From: Epithemia pelagica
Taxonomy: Eukaryota; Bacillariophyta; Bacillariophyceae; Surirellales; Surirellaceae
DNA: 64,000 bases
NCBI GenBank assembly: GCA_946965045.2
Contig: OX337239.1
Location: forward strand, 62,001 to 126,000
Direction of reading: 5' to 3'
The notes beneath the pieces were generated by a model that ran no database searches, had not been told where the DNA came from, and saw only the letters and a program-made list of their open reading frames with translations. Positions 52,971 through 62,434 of the stretch are shown here, one piece after another. Position 1 is the first letter of the stretch. Every line of letters begins with the position of its first letter. Position numbers and translations under genes: made by a program.

Positions 52971-53694
52971 AATGGCGGGATGAGTGTTGTTTGGCGGAGG
53001 GGCAAAATTGTTGTTGTTGTTGTTGTTGGGTGCCGTCATCATCATGATCAACAACCTTGTAGTTCCATCGACAAGTGGCAAATACTCCGCTCTCTCGCTC
53101 TCAATGTTGTGGATGATGAATGTTTCAGTTGTTTACATTCGTTCGACGATGTGGTGTGTGTGCCGCTGCTCTTGTGGCAAATACTCCGCTCTCTCGCTCT
53201 CAATGTTGTGAATGATGAATGTTTCAGTTGTTTACATTCGTTCGACGATGTGGTGTGTGTGCCGCTGCTCTTGTGGCAAAAGCGATATATACAGAGTCGA
53301 TTCCGTACACGAATGCATGAGGATGATACCGTAAAGACTATATAAGATAGTACTACTACATGGATCTTCGTCTAGAACAGAGTTTGGTACACATGCATAT
53401 AGATGTTCTATTACAGAGTCGCTTGTTCCAGAATTTCAAGTCTGTGGTCATCCACACACGCATGTTTCGAGTGCACAATCCAGGAACGTGGAAAAAGAAA
53501 GAGAGAGAAAAGGAGAATAATCATGAGCCAGTACGGAGTACGTACTAACAATCACACACTTATGCAAAGGCACCCAGAATGGCTCCGCTTCTGGAGGCGA
53601 CCAAGACGCATGCTCATCCCGTCCTTTTCTTCTTGGGGTGGTTCTGCGAATGGCAGACTTGCCATCCTGTTGTGGCAACGAAACTGCCCGTCTC
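52971..53694. other. Spacer with a 99-bp tandem duplication
   Basis: The 99-bp repeat is listed separately. The rest of the stretch shows no supported gene. Confidence 0.5.
53075..53272. repeat. 99-bp tandem repeat, two near-identical units
   Basis: Units start GTGGCAAATACTCCGC at 53075 and 53174, with a partial third (GTGGCAAAAGCG) at 53273. The period is a multiple of three, so a plus-strand frame reads two copies of a 33-residue unit (ILRSLALNVV.DECFSC and so on). Confidence 0.9.
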
Positions 53695-54905
53695 TCACTT
53701 GTGTGGTTGTCCCACTTGGCGCCATGCGGTATCGTTACGGTCCTCCAACAAGTGATTCCGGGCGCTCCACTCGGTAAAGTCCCGGCACAAGTCCGCGTAT
53801 CCAAGAGTCTCTCGCATGGAACTGTTCCAGGGTTGGACCAATGGATTGGAAAACTCGCAACATTCCTTGGCATACTGGACAAAGTTGGCGTGCTGGCACA
53901 AGCGCTCGTGTGTGGACCGGGACCGAGCTCGCGAGGGCGCCTGGTCCATGGGAATAAAGCCATAGTGGATCTCTCCAATCATGGTACCAATCGCCTGGAA
54001 CTCGGCCTCGGTCAAATCCGGAATCACATTGTATTCGCATCCTTCACAGTCCAGCTTGAGAACGTCCACGACAACCGGCACCGCCGCCGTCTCAGGATGG
54101 CCCAAGACGGACGCTAGAGCCGTTCGAAGTGTCATCACGGGCACGGAAAAGCGCACGGGCTGGCCGCCGCGGCCACGTCGTCGCCGCCGCCGATGATGTT
54201 CATCCCAACCCCGCACGGTAATGGTGGATTCGGGCCGCCACTCCAAGTGCAGTCGTTGATGGTCCTGGTCGTTGTCGCCCAGGGCCGCCCACAAGGAGTG
54301 CACCGTGCCAATCGTTCCGGCGACAAATTGCACAGTAGGTTGAATTGCTGCATGATCCACGTCGGAGAAGCTGCTTCCACGGCCACAATGGTGGCGTTGG
54401 TTTCCAGGGCCGTCAGGAGGGTGACAAGGCCCAGATTGGAACCACCGTCGACAAAGACCGGAGGCCTATTCGTACGACTACTCGTAGTAGTAGTAATATT
54501 GGAGGATGATTGCAAGTGCGCAAAAAAGGCACCGTATTCGCCGCGTTGCAATTCTTTTACCACTTGTGAGACAACCACGTCCCCCGCGGGGACCCACAAC
54601 TGGAGTGTCGAGTGCGAGCCAATGCGGCCCACCCGGTCCGAGGCTTGGGCGGCCTGAAGGGCATGCACCAGCACTGCATCGTCTTGGACCGTGTGCCGAT
54701 CTTGTTCTTCTTGTTGTTGCTGCATCAAGAGTGTGACCAAATCAAATGGTCCCAGAGGAGGAGTTGTAGTTTGGATTTTCTCTTGTGGAGATATCGTGCC
54801 ACAAACTGCTTCCATGGCCGACTTGAATTGTTGACAGGAGGACAAAAATTCGGCATAGGCGATCCAGAGTGTCACAATGGCTTGTTGGAGGGTATCATAT
54901 TCCAT
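53695..54905 (-). CDS. FkbM-family methyltransferase, one frame change
   Basis: It starts at the ATG at 54905 (MEYDTLQQAIVTLWIAYAEFL). The first frame gives LWVPAGDVVVSQVVKELQRGEY, then the SAM-binding start PPVFVDGGSNLGLVTLLTAL and IVAVEAASPTWIMQQFNLLCNLSPERLA. Near 54300 to 54330 the family pattern passes to another frame: TVHSLWAALGDNDQDHQRLHLE, VMTLRTALASVLGHPE, VVVDVLKLDCEGCEYNVIPDL and IGTMIGEIHYGFIP, ending at 53695. DGGSN..L, AALGDN and LK(L/I)DCEGCE are the expected FkbM landmarks. Members O-methylate sugars, lipids or small molecules. The joined product is about 400 aa. The single-base frame change may be an assembly indel or a disabling mutation. No signal peptide is seen. Confidence 0.78.
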
Positions 54906-54915
54906 GGGGTTGTTG

Positions 54916-55638
54916 TTATTGTTGGCCAAAAGTTGGGTTCTTGGTGAACCCGAGATCTATTATATGCCATGGTCGACCTGCGATTGCCATGGCCAGGCAC
55001 TGCACTCCTTCACCTGCGATGAGCCTATTGTGGGAGAAGGAAAAACAAGAAGACGTCACGTTGCGCAACAATGCCATGTCCAACAATTGCGCTCCCAGTG
55101 GTCCAACCTTGGTGTGAGACACATTCATGCAATGCCACTCCAGATTTCCTCTCATACCAGACATGAGCGTCGCTATGCCATGATCGTCGATTGCCGTACA
55201 AGCCAGGTCCAGAATTTGCCATGTGTTGTTTTGTTGCACCAACCAACCAGAGTCTCATGGCGTCGTCCCCAAAGCGATACAAGGACGACTCAACGCCTTT
55301 TGTCTCCTTGTTATCCTGCGTATGATCCAATTTTCCACCCGGCCAAAGTATCTGTTTTGGCTGTTCCTCTTCTCCCTTGCTCTTGTCTTGCTCGTCGTGG
55401 GAATAAACGAGAGAGCGGGGATCATTATTTTGCGCAACTGATTGGCGCTGTACTTGAAGTTGGAAGGAACCTCATCGTCATCATCGCCGTCATTGCTACT
55501 TCCATCACTGCTGCTACAATCGCTGTCACTGCTATGACTGCTGTCGTCGTCCCTCGTCTTTGTACCGCTGTTGCCGCCCCGAGTTTCGTAGAACGCCTTT
55601 GGGAACACTAACGAGATGACACGAGCCTCCTCCGTCAT
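54916..55638 (-). pseudogene. LRR protein, frameshifted
   Basis: From an ATG at 55638 (MTEEARVISLVFPKAF) one frame gives an acidic Ser/Asp stretch (DDDSSHSSDSDCSSSDGSSN), then VPSNFKYSANQLRKIMIPAL and FGRVENWIIRRITRRQKALSRPCIALG, stopping at 55255. A second frame (to about 55225) reads RFGDDAMRLWLV. A third (ending at 54916) carries LRRs: TWQILDLACTAIDDHGIATLM, WHCMNVSHTKVGPLGAQLLDMAL, SFSHNRLIAGEGVQCLAMAI and WHIIDLGFTKNPTFG. Two one-base changes would join them into one RI-type LRR protein of about 240 aa. It may be a pseudogene or two assembly indels. Its repeats resemble those of the LRR gene at 29 to 31 kb. Its end lies about 10 bp from the start of the FkbM gene. Confidence 0.55.
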
Positions 55639-55746
55639 CACCACGACCCAGTGGTACAATGACACGATACTTGCCAGGAACCAAGGATTGTTTCAACTGC
55701 TACATAACAATTTTGTCGTTGGATCGAATTTCAATACACGATTTTG

Positions 55747-56181
55747 TCATTGAGGACAAAAGGGTCCCAACAAGTTGGCCACGGCCTTCTTGACAGAATG
55801 GACCGTACATTCCGTCCCTGTGACTGCCACGACACTTTCGGGAGACAACGTAGTCTTGTTCTTTTTCAACAAGAAGGAGGGTAATGAAATGGAAAAGGAC
55901 GCCCTTTTGGGCCTTGGGGCATAAAAGGAGGATGACCGCAACGGTAATGAAGATGATTCGGGTTCCTTGCTGTCGTTTGTCTTGTCATTCTCCTTGTTGT
56001 TGCTGCTGTTGTTGCCACTCGCAATGGGCGGTGGAGCAGAAAGGCTACTCGCCACCGTGTTCTTTATGGCATCGGCAGAAATCAATGTCATGGAATACAA
56101 TCGCGTTGGTGAAGGTCCAATCTTGTTGCTTCCCGACAAATATCGAGTGGGAGGAGCTTTGTCAGTCGACGACGGTGCCAT
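55747..56181 (-). CDS. Hypothetical 144-aa protein
   Basis: Starts at the ATG at 56181 (MAPSSTDKAPPTRYLSGSNKIGPSPTRLYSMTLISADAI). It has a Ser/Asn/Lys-rich middle, then PRPKRASFSISLPSFLLKKN, and a more ordered end, VVAVTGTECTVHSVKKAVANLLGPFCPQ. No family is recognised and no signal peptide or membrane helix is seen. It could be the last exon of a longer gene with the Gln-rich frame just upstream on the same strand. Amino-acid usage is plausible for a real protein. Confidence 0.4.
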   Translation of the reverse strand: MAPSSTDKAPPTRYLSGSNKIGPSPTRLYSMTLISADAIKNTVASSLSAPPPIASGNNSSNNKENDKTNDSKEPESSSLPLRSSSFYAPRPKRASFSISLPSFLLKKNKTTLSPESVVAVTGTECTVHSVKKAVANLLGPFCPQ

Positions 56182-56217
56182 TGTCTCGTTGGTGAGGGGA
56201 GACTAGGATGAAAGCGG

Positions 56218-56581
56218 TCAAGGAAGGGGACATGGATACACCCGGAGACGAGAGGATCCTTTTGCTTGTTGCTGTTGCAGAAACTGCTGACGCTGTTGCT
56301 GCAACTGTTGTCGCACCTGTTCATGTTGTTGATCTTATCGTGTATTGTTGAGACTGGGATTGCTGTTTGCGGTTCCCCAAGGAACTTTCCATTTGTTTCA
56401 TGCGATTGATAAATTTCATTACGAGTTCGTTGAGTTGTGACTTTTGACGTGACACGGTCATTTCCAGATCCTTTACCTTGTCGCTCTGCTTGGACTGTGC
56501 AGCCTCCATGAGCAAGTGTTGACGCACCAACTGGGATTGTTCTTGCTGCATCTTGGCCTGTTTCTGAGCCACAACGACCAT
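56218..56581 (-). CDS. Gln-rich coiled-coil fragment, frameshifted
   Basis: From an ATG at 56581 the frame reads MVVVAQKQAKMQQEQSQL, LEMTVSRQKSQLNELVMKF and MKQMESSLGNRKQQSQSQQ, with heptad-like spacing, ending at 56321. A neighbouring frame continues the same composition (QQHEQVRQQLQQQRQQFL) to a stop at 56218, so a one-base change near 56325 to 56345 is likely. It is probably part of a coiled-coil gene of unknown function. Its 5' side is interrupted by the duplicated segment at 56635, so the true start may be lost. Confidence 0.35.
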
Positions 56582-56634
56582 GGCCGCCGTACTTGGACCA
56601 CTACTGGGACTATGCGGCCACTGCCGCACTATGA

Positions 56635-57015
56635 TTGGACTCTTGTTGGTCTTGTTGTCGTTGTCGATGATAATGCATCCACAGCGTGGTCAAAACTCCA
56701 CTCATGACAGAGGCCGTCCATCCAATCAAGGTGGCATCGTCCAGGTGGTTGTTGGTGCTAAGCAGGACGACGAGGCGAACGAGCCGTGTGAAACGCATTC
56801 CACACGCTATGCGTCCATCGAGACACTGACGAAAGGGGTGAAGTGGCAAGTGGCACTGTTGCTACAGTCGTGGTGGTGCGTGCCGGTGGCTGAGGTTGTC
56901 GTTGGTGTCATGGTGCAACACACCATGTGCCATTGAGAAAAAGATATAATAGGATGTGGATAGTGGATCTCTCGTTCTTCGTGTGAGACCGCAACGCGAC
57001 CAGCTTGAAAAGTTC
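56635..57015. repeat. Segmental duplication, copy B (partner 50930..51345)
   Basis: Same ordered blocks as copy A with substitutions and small indels. The small membrane-protein frame is conserved around LDDATLIGWTASVMSGVLTTLWMH but broken elsewhere. Confidence 0.8.
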
Positions 57016-57235
57016 CTCCTATTGTAAATTGTAATTAAAAAGTTCCTGTCCTGTTGTAACGTTGCTGATCGGACTCGCTCGGCAAGCTCGTGCCACGTTC
57101 CACCTCTCATCGTCAAAACAATCGAAGTCCATGCATCGGAAATCTTTCCATCAACGGATTCGTCCGTTGACATTCAGTTGATGGGACGATTTCCTGTGCG
57201 TGGATATCGGCTGCTTAGGCCCCAGAGCGGGGAAT

Positions 57236-57325
57236 AAAGCGGATGGATTAGAACTTCGAACCCACGACCTACGGATATGGGATCAACATGTGTACCACAA
57301 CGTCTGCATCGTCTCTGCACGCCTG
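57236..57325 (-). other. tRNA-derived sequence (pseudo-tRNA or SINE head)
   Basis: The minus strand reads GTTGTGGTACACATGTTGAT (A-box-like), CCCATATCCGTAGGTC and GTGGGTTCGAAGTTC (B-box-like GGTTCGA). Spacing is tRNA-like, but the anticodon and T stems do not pair well and no acceptor stem is found. It is more likely a relic than a working tRNA. Confidence 0.3.
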
Positions 57326-57917
57326 ATACTGGATCTATATAACTTGCAACTCAGAAATTATGGAAACTAAATTAAGGGGGTGCCCCCACCCATCGGGGGC
57401 GAAGGGACCAAACATCGAGCTCCGGGGGCCCGTCGCCTTTTATTTAGATGTCCCCGCGCTCTCTCGCCGCGCCGGTCTGTCCATTCGTCTGTCGTGCGTA
57501 CCGCAATAGGTTCGCCGGGGGTCTGTCATCTAGCTCTAGCTAGCAATTCGTCACCTCCGTACTCCTAGGAGTAGCTAGAAATCAGAAGGACCACAGAGAG
57601 GTCATACATAGATCCAATCCAACCGCAACAAAGCGAGAAGACTGTGGAGTATATTATAGATCCTCTGTGATTTGTGCACGCGCAGATGAGAAAAGAGACA
57701 CGAAGAATACCCGCATGGGCGTCGGAGTGTGCCTCGGTGAATGACAAGAGCGCGTTCCATGTGTGGTAACATGGGGCGCAACCATTGGACACTTGTGTGT
57801 GGTGGTGGTTTGGAATCTGGAAAGACAAGAGCACAGTATGGCATTGTAGTAGTAGGAAAGGATTGTATCTATAGTAAATGCTTTGGTTCTCCCTCAACAC
57901 AGACGAACACACACATA

Positions 57918-57919
<2 letters not shown>

Positions 57920-57971
<52 letters not shown>
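57920..57971. repeat. CT dinucleotide microsatellite
   Basis: About 26 uninterrupted CT units. Confidence 0.95.
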
Positions 57972-57974
<3 letters not shown>

Positions 57975-58072
57975 TTTCACTTCTTCTCCTATACGACTAC
58001 TCTTCTAGCTAGCTACTAGGAGTGCTTTGGGATACTGTATTTGTTGTGGTTGTGGTTGTCATGTGGTTCTTC

Positions 58073-59134
58073 TTAGGGATGAAACAAGTCGGACCAGGAA
58101 TCATGATGTCCCGTCGTTGCGTCGTCGACCCGACTGTCACTGGCGGCCATTCCGGCTCCTCCCACACCCGACGTTTGTGGGGTCGTTGTACTAGTACTTG
58201 GAGTCGACGAGGAATCGTCCCAGGGACTGGACGTTCGTGTTGTCGTGCCTTGACTCCACCAGGGCGTTGTGGTGACTGTGGAATCGGGAGCCTCTTGCTC
58301 CACGAGCGTACCACCACTACTAGGACTAGTCGTCATGATAAGCTTGTGAATGCCACCGGCACTGATCCAGGCTACAAAGACCAATACCACAAGTACGACA
58401 AGGACTCCGACGCATCCAATGCCCCAGCAACAATGACGATTGCTGTTGTGGTTGGTTTTGGTGGTGGTTCGTCGGGTATTCCGTTGCCAGGGCCCGACAA
58501 TCAATTGTTGCAAGGCCCTCCACACCATGCGTCGACGTTCCTGGGCCAAGTTGATGTACACCGGTTGAGGTTTTTGGAATTTGGTTTCATCAAATTCATC
58601 TTCAAAGACACTGGCCGTGGCATGCGTGGCATTATCGTCGTCGCAGTCATTGTGGTTGTCGTTGGCATCCTTGGGTGTGCCACAATTTTTGGTGCCCCGT
58701 TCAACATCCATGGTTGTTTCACCAGCACTACTACAAGTCGTCGTGGTATGATAACGATTGTGGCGAATGGGAGGTTGGACCTTGGTGGCGGCCACATTGA
58801 GATAATAGGACGACAATTTGTTGGTCGTCGTTGTGGTTGTGGTTGTTGTTCCGTTGGCACTTTCGTTGGTTGGTTCCTCCACAGTCATGGTGGTCGTGGT
58901 CGTCGTAGAAGGAGAAGAAGGAGGAGAAGGAGGAGAAGGAGAAGTGGATGCAAGGGACCTGGCAGTGCACACGTCGTCGTCGTCGTCGTCGTCGTCGTCG
59001 AATGGTAATGATGGTGTCCTGGATGTGGATGTCGTTGTGGGAGGTTGTCGTCGTTGTTGGGATGGAGGAGTTTGGGGAGTTTGTGTTGGGGGTGGCTGGT
59101 CCATCCTTGTGGTGGTGGTGGTTTGTTCCGACAT
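58073..59134 (-). CDS. Hypothetical single-pass membrane protein
   Basis: 353 aa from the ATG at 59134 (MSEQTTTTTRMDQPPPTQTP). The longer frame upstream is antisense to the next gene and is rejected. A Pro/Thr/Ser N-terminal half contains nine Asp (from a GAC/GTC repeat), then a more ordered stretch, SSYYLNVAATKVQPPIRHNRYH. EFDETKFQKPQPVYINLAQERRRMVWRALQQL precedes one strong membrane helix at about 238 to 260 (CCWGIGCVGVLVVLVVLVFVAWISAGG). The tail is Ser/Thr-rich. No signal peptide is seen, so the N-terminus is probably cytosolic. No family is recognised. It is head-to-head with the gene at about 59.5 kb. Confidence 0.6.
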   Translation of the reverse strand: MSEQTTTTTRMDQPPPTQTPQTPPSQQRRQPPTTTSTSRTPSLPFDDDDDDDDDVCTARSLASTSPSPPSPPSSPSTTTTTTMTVEEPTNESANGTTTTTTTTTNKLSSYYLNVAATKVQPPIRHNRYHTTTTCSSAGETTMDVERGTKNCGTPKDANDNHNDCDDDNATHATASVFEDEFDETKFQKPQPVYINLAQERRRMVWRALQQLIVGPWQRNTRRTTTKTNHNSNRHCCWGIGCVGVLVVLVVLVFVAWISAGGIHKLIMTTSPSSGGTLVEQEAPDSTVTTTPWWSQGTTTRTSSPWDDSSSTPSTSTTTPQTSGVGGAGMAASDSRVDDATTGHHDSWSDLFHP

Positions 59135-59530
59135 GTGTGTGTGTGTGTGTGTGTCCCTCCAATAATCCAGTGTGTCCCAACAAGACAAACAAGAGAGAGA
59201 GAATAAGATGATGGATGTGTTGCCTCGGCAGTCGATTCGCGGCGCGCTCTTTCGTCGGACTCGCCAAGATCGATCTCCTCGCACTCTTTCGTGATCGCTC
59301 AATCTCGGCGTGACGGACGGACGGACGGACGGTCTCGATGCAGACCAAGACCAAAAATTTTGCGAGTCCTCCGATTGCCGCCAGGCGGCGCAAACACCGG
59401 ACACCGGTCTCATGTTTGGTTGTATTTGTGGACGACCGCGTCGTCCTCCTCCGTCGTACCCCAGGAAAAGGAGGCTCCGGCCCACTCCTTGCGTAGCTTG
59501 CACGATTCCCAGTATCATGATGATCTGGAC
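59135..59530. other. Divergent promoter region; 5' end of next gene unresolved
   Basis: The frame of the next gene is open from 59291 but without an ATG before 59531. The interval may hold an undetected first exon (an ATG at 59412 in another frame is one candidate) or a one-base error. GGAC repeats (ACGGACGGACGG) lie near 59320. Confidence 0.4.
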
Positions 59531-59971
59531 ATGCCCGCCCTCAAGGCGCACATGACGAGCGAACCCGATCTCGAGTTTTTGATTCGCGTGCCCATTGAAC
59601 AGGTCCAAAGTGGACCCGTCTTTGCCACCGTGTTGGACGATGAAATGACCTTGTCGGAACCCATTGGCGTCTACTTTGGCGTGTGCAATGCCGATTTTTC
59701 CGTCGCGGCACCCGAAATCTTTTTGGGCTGTCGCACCACGTTCGTGTTTGACAATGGCACGATTGGACCTAAGGGTCCCACAACGCTGTCCGCTCAAGGC
59801 TTGGCGGTGACCATGGAGGGTGGCTTTTGCATTATTTTGGCCGGGACCGGCGTGTTTTGGTTCGTTGCCAGCAACACAATCACAACCACAACTACAACCA
59901 CACAGTCACACAACCTCAACCACCCACACCAGCATCATCATCATTTCATATTCCACGAAAGAGAGAGATGA
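59531..59971 (+). CDS. Conserved-looking protein of unknown function, 5' end uncertain
   Basis: From the first ATG (59531) the product is 146 aa: MPALKAHMTSEPDLEFLIRVPIEQVQSGPVFATVLDDEMTLSEPIGVYFGVCNADF, then APEIFLGCRTTFVFDN and GLAVTMEGGFCIILAGTGVFWFV, then Thr/His-rich low complexity. The same frame reads back in a protein-like way (EKEAPAHSLRSLHDSQYHDDLD), so the true start is probably upstream through a splice or frame change. The balanced beta-rich composition and codon use look genuine. No family is recognised. The last hydrophobic stretch (FCIILAGTGVFWFVA) could be a membrane segment or buried strand. Confidence 0.5.
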   Translation: MPALKAHMTSEPDLEFLIRVPIEQVQSGPVFATVLDDEMTLSEPIGVYFGVCNADFSVAAPEIFLGCRTTFVFDNGTIGPKGPTTLSAQGLAVTMEGGFCIILAGTGVFWFVASNTITTTTTTTQSHNLNHPHQHHHHFIFHERER

Positions 59972-61044
59972 GAGGAGAGGAAAAGAAGGCGAGTGACGAG
60001 GTGGAGAGGAGAGAGAAGATGGAAGATGGAGTACGTGGAGCCAGCATTGTCACGACTCTGTCGCAGTGTCCCAACTCCGAAATGAGGTAAGTGATGAATC
60101 GTTCGATGTGGGTTTGTTTCGGTATACAAGTGCAATTTGGATGCTGCGCGTGTGTGTCTGTGCGTCTCCTCTTCTGGAATGCTGGTGGTCGTGTTTGTGC
60201 TTGGGAGATGGAATACTCGTCATCGTCGTTGTCCTCGTGTTGGTTCGGAGAGTTGTTCTCCACAGTGCACCAACCAAAGTAAGCAAGCAAGCAATGCCGG
60301 CATGGAGAACGCCATGTTCCGTGTCACTGTCTGATCCGTCAACGACAAGGGACGACGGAGAGAAAAAGACTTTGTGTCTGCCGCCGTGGAGTCGCTTGAC
60401 GTGGGCGGATCCGACCGTGACACTGCGGAGGATGTCTGTGTTGCAAATGTCGTCGAGAGGCGGGTTTGTGCGTATGGGGATGTTGGGTTGTGTGCGGTGT
60501 TTCTGGGGTATGTGTTGCATCGACCGAAACGAAACAAAGCCACAGTGGCAATCACTACTCCTACGACGGCTCTGTTGGGGTGCGCATGTCGGAGTGCGTC
60601 GAATGGTTCGTTGGGGATGATGGACTCCCTGTGCGTGTGTGTTGTGTGTGTGTGTCGGTTCGGCTCGGCTCGGCTCGAACGGAATCCCTCCACACAAACC
60701 TTCGGCAGATACTAGTATACGGCGGACTGCGCGGGTGCATGGCCACGATACCACACACAGCCGCCGTCGGTGCTAGAATGGTACCCAACCACACCAGCAG
60801 GCCAACTGAGACGACGACGACGACGACGACGACGACGACAAGAGCCAGAAAAGACGGAATGGTTGGATCGAACGAATCTATATTACCTCGAATACTAGTA
60901 GCAAGAAATGAAACCCCTTGCTAGTTTGGTCCGCATTCCTCTGTTGGTGTTTTGTACTATTTTTGGTCGACGAACGGTTGCCGGTTCCAAATTCCATGAC
61001 AAGGATAGGATGATTAGTAGTATTCTTATTATCAGTAGTATGGG
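59972..61044. other. Unresolved stretch, possible short or spliced gene
   Basis: A frame from an ATG at 59968 (MRGEEKKASDEVERREKMED ... NSEMR) ends at a perfect GTAAGT donor at 60088, and a plus-strand frame at about 60335 to 60650 (KDFVSAAVESLDVGGSDRD, VCVANVVERRVCAYGDVG) looks partly protein-like. A convincing acceptor and stop could not be assigned. A GAC repeat lies at about 60812..60839. Confidence 0.3.
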
Positions 61045-61842
61045 TTAGGCGCAACAACAGCAATAGGCTTCATTGGGATAGTTTTCGCGGGTCATGATAC
61101 CCGTTCGAATCTTGTCGTAGAACGAGCCATGCACGAGTCCCATACAAAAGAAGAAAAACAGGTGGGAGTGGCCATCACTGTCGTGAACCCAAAGCGAGCA
61201 AACTCCCACGACGTGATAGCAAATGGACGCCACCCAGTTACAGGTTGGATGGAATTGAAGGACGCCCACAAGTCCCAACAAGGCCACGACCACCTGTTGT
61301 GCAATAGGGCAACAACAAAAGGAACGCATCGACAAAAGCAATGCATCAAAGGTGAGAACAAGAGGTTGTGAGGACACGGGGCTGTTGGTTCTTTGATTCT
61401 TGTGGCGTACCTTGACCAAGTCCATGACAATCGGGTTCACGTATTGATGATCGTCTAGTAGGTTGTCGTTGTTGTCTTCATTCGTCGAAGTGTCTTTGTT
61501 CTTCCCTACTAACACGGATACCACGGAATTGAGGCCATCCAATAGATTCATGAGATTCATTACGATCAGCAGGATGCGGTCATCGCAACACCATGCACAA
61601 TCACTGCTACTACTAGGATCCTCCTCAGGTTCTTCGTGAGGTTGCTGTGGTGTACTAGATGGTGTGGTTGTGGGAGCCTCGTACTCGTCCTGGTTGTACT
61701 CCAGTCCCTGCATGGCACCAGGGCGTTCCTCGTCGTGATCATCCTGGCGGTGCGGATTGTTGTTGTTGTTGGTCGCGGTGGTGGTGGAGGAAGCCAAGAG
61801 AAAGTCTGTCTCTGGCTCGGGCGGTCCTTCCTTCCAGTTCAT
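61045..61842 (-). CDS. Hypothetical membrane protein
   Basis: 265 aa from the ATG at 61842 (MNWKEGPPEPETDFLLAS). Residues 1 to about 85 are polar and acidic (Asn/His/Asp/Glu/Pro). Then DCAWCCDDRILLIVMNLMNLLDGLNSVVSVLVG starts a membrane part. After a polar loop come PLVLTFDALLLSMRSFCCCPIAQQVVVALLGLVGVLQFHPTCNWVASICYHVVGVCSLWV and HLFFFFCMGLVHGSFYDKI. The C-terminus is YPNEAYCCCCA, a Cys cluster that could be lipid-modified. About four membrane helices are expected. No family is recognised. A GTACGC string at about 61412 might be a splice donor, but the frame is open throughout. Confidence 0.6.
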   Translation of the reverse strand: MNWKEGPPEPETDFLLASSTTTATNNNNNPHRQDDHDEERPGAMQGLEYNQDEYEAPTTTPSSTPQQPHEEPEEDPSSSSDCAWCCDDRILLIVMNLMNLLDGLNSVVSVLVGKNKDTSTNEDNNDNLLDDHQYVNPIVMDLVKVRHKNQRTNSPVSSQPLVLTFDALLLSMRSFCCCPIAQQVVVALLGLVGVLQFHPTCNWVASICYHVVGVCSLWVHDSDGHSHLFFFFCMGLVHGSFYDKIRTGIMTRENYPNEAYCCCCA

Positions 61843-62434
61843 GTTGTTACTTCGAGAGAGACGAATGATAGAAAAGAGAGAGAGAGAGAGAACAGAGACG
61901 AGACGACAATGGATTCTCCGCTCGATCTTTGTGAATGGGAAATGGACTCGGAAGCAGAAAGTGAAAGGAGCAAATTTCGCACGACCCCGGCGTCGACTTT
62001 CGTAGTATTCGCGACCATTTGGGTTACACCCAAGCTTTTGAGCTTCAGAAAGGTCATTCTTGAACAAAACGAAATCATTGAGTCAACCGCTATGTGTGAG
62101 TGGTAGCTTGGGTATCTTTGTATCTTTTTCTGCGACCGCGATCTTTTACGCTGTCTCTACTCGGAAGCACAGAAGCCAATTTCGCACGACCGGCGTCGTC
62201 GTTGGATATTCGCGACCCCCCTTTACCTACACCCAGGCCGTCCGGCTTCAGAAAGGTTTCTGTTGAACAGTACAAAATAATTGATTCAGCCGCCATGGGT
62301 AGTGGGTATCTTTGCTTGCAGAAAAAGATACCCCCATGAATCTTTTTTTCGGACAGCGAGAGCGACCGCGGTCTATTACACTCATTTGGCTGAGAGGAAC
62401 CACCACCAAAAACATTCCAACGACCGACCGAACC
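61843..62434. other. Upstream region with a tandem duplication
   Basis: 61953..62160 and 62163..62380 are imperfect copies: GAAGCA.A...., CAATTTCGCACGACC, CGGCGTCG, ATTCGCGACC, TACACCCA, CTTCAGAAAGGT, TTGAACA, ATTGA.TCA.CCGC.ATG and GGGTATCTTTG occur in both in the same order. No gene is supported. Confidence 0.6.

Larger units (their letters stand above)
56582..58072. other. Spacer with duplicated segment, tRNA-like relic and CT microsatellite
   Basis: 56635..57015 duplicates 50930..51345 with a broken frame. 57236..57325 resembles a decayed tRNA. At 57560..57573 lies the perfect palindrome TACTCCTAGGAGTA; at 58005..58022 a related CTAGCTAGCTACTAGGAG. No intact gene is seen. Confidence 0.55.

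Noticed and set aside
59135-59797. N-terminal extension of the minus-strand frame ending at 58073
   Set aside because: It is exactly antisense to the protein-like plus-strand frame at 59531 and lacks features of its own; the start at 59134 is used.
60050-60754. Minus-strand 234-codon frame with a signal-peptide-like segment (MAFSMPALLACLLWLVHCG)
   Set aside because: The hydrophobic piece is in a different frame from most of the open region, and the rest is His/Thr/Arg low complexity.
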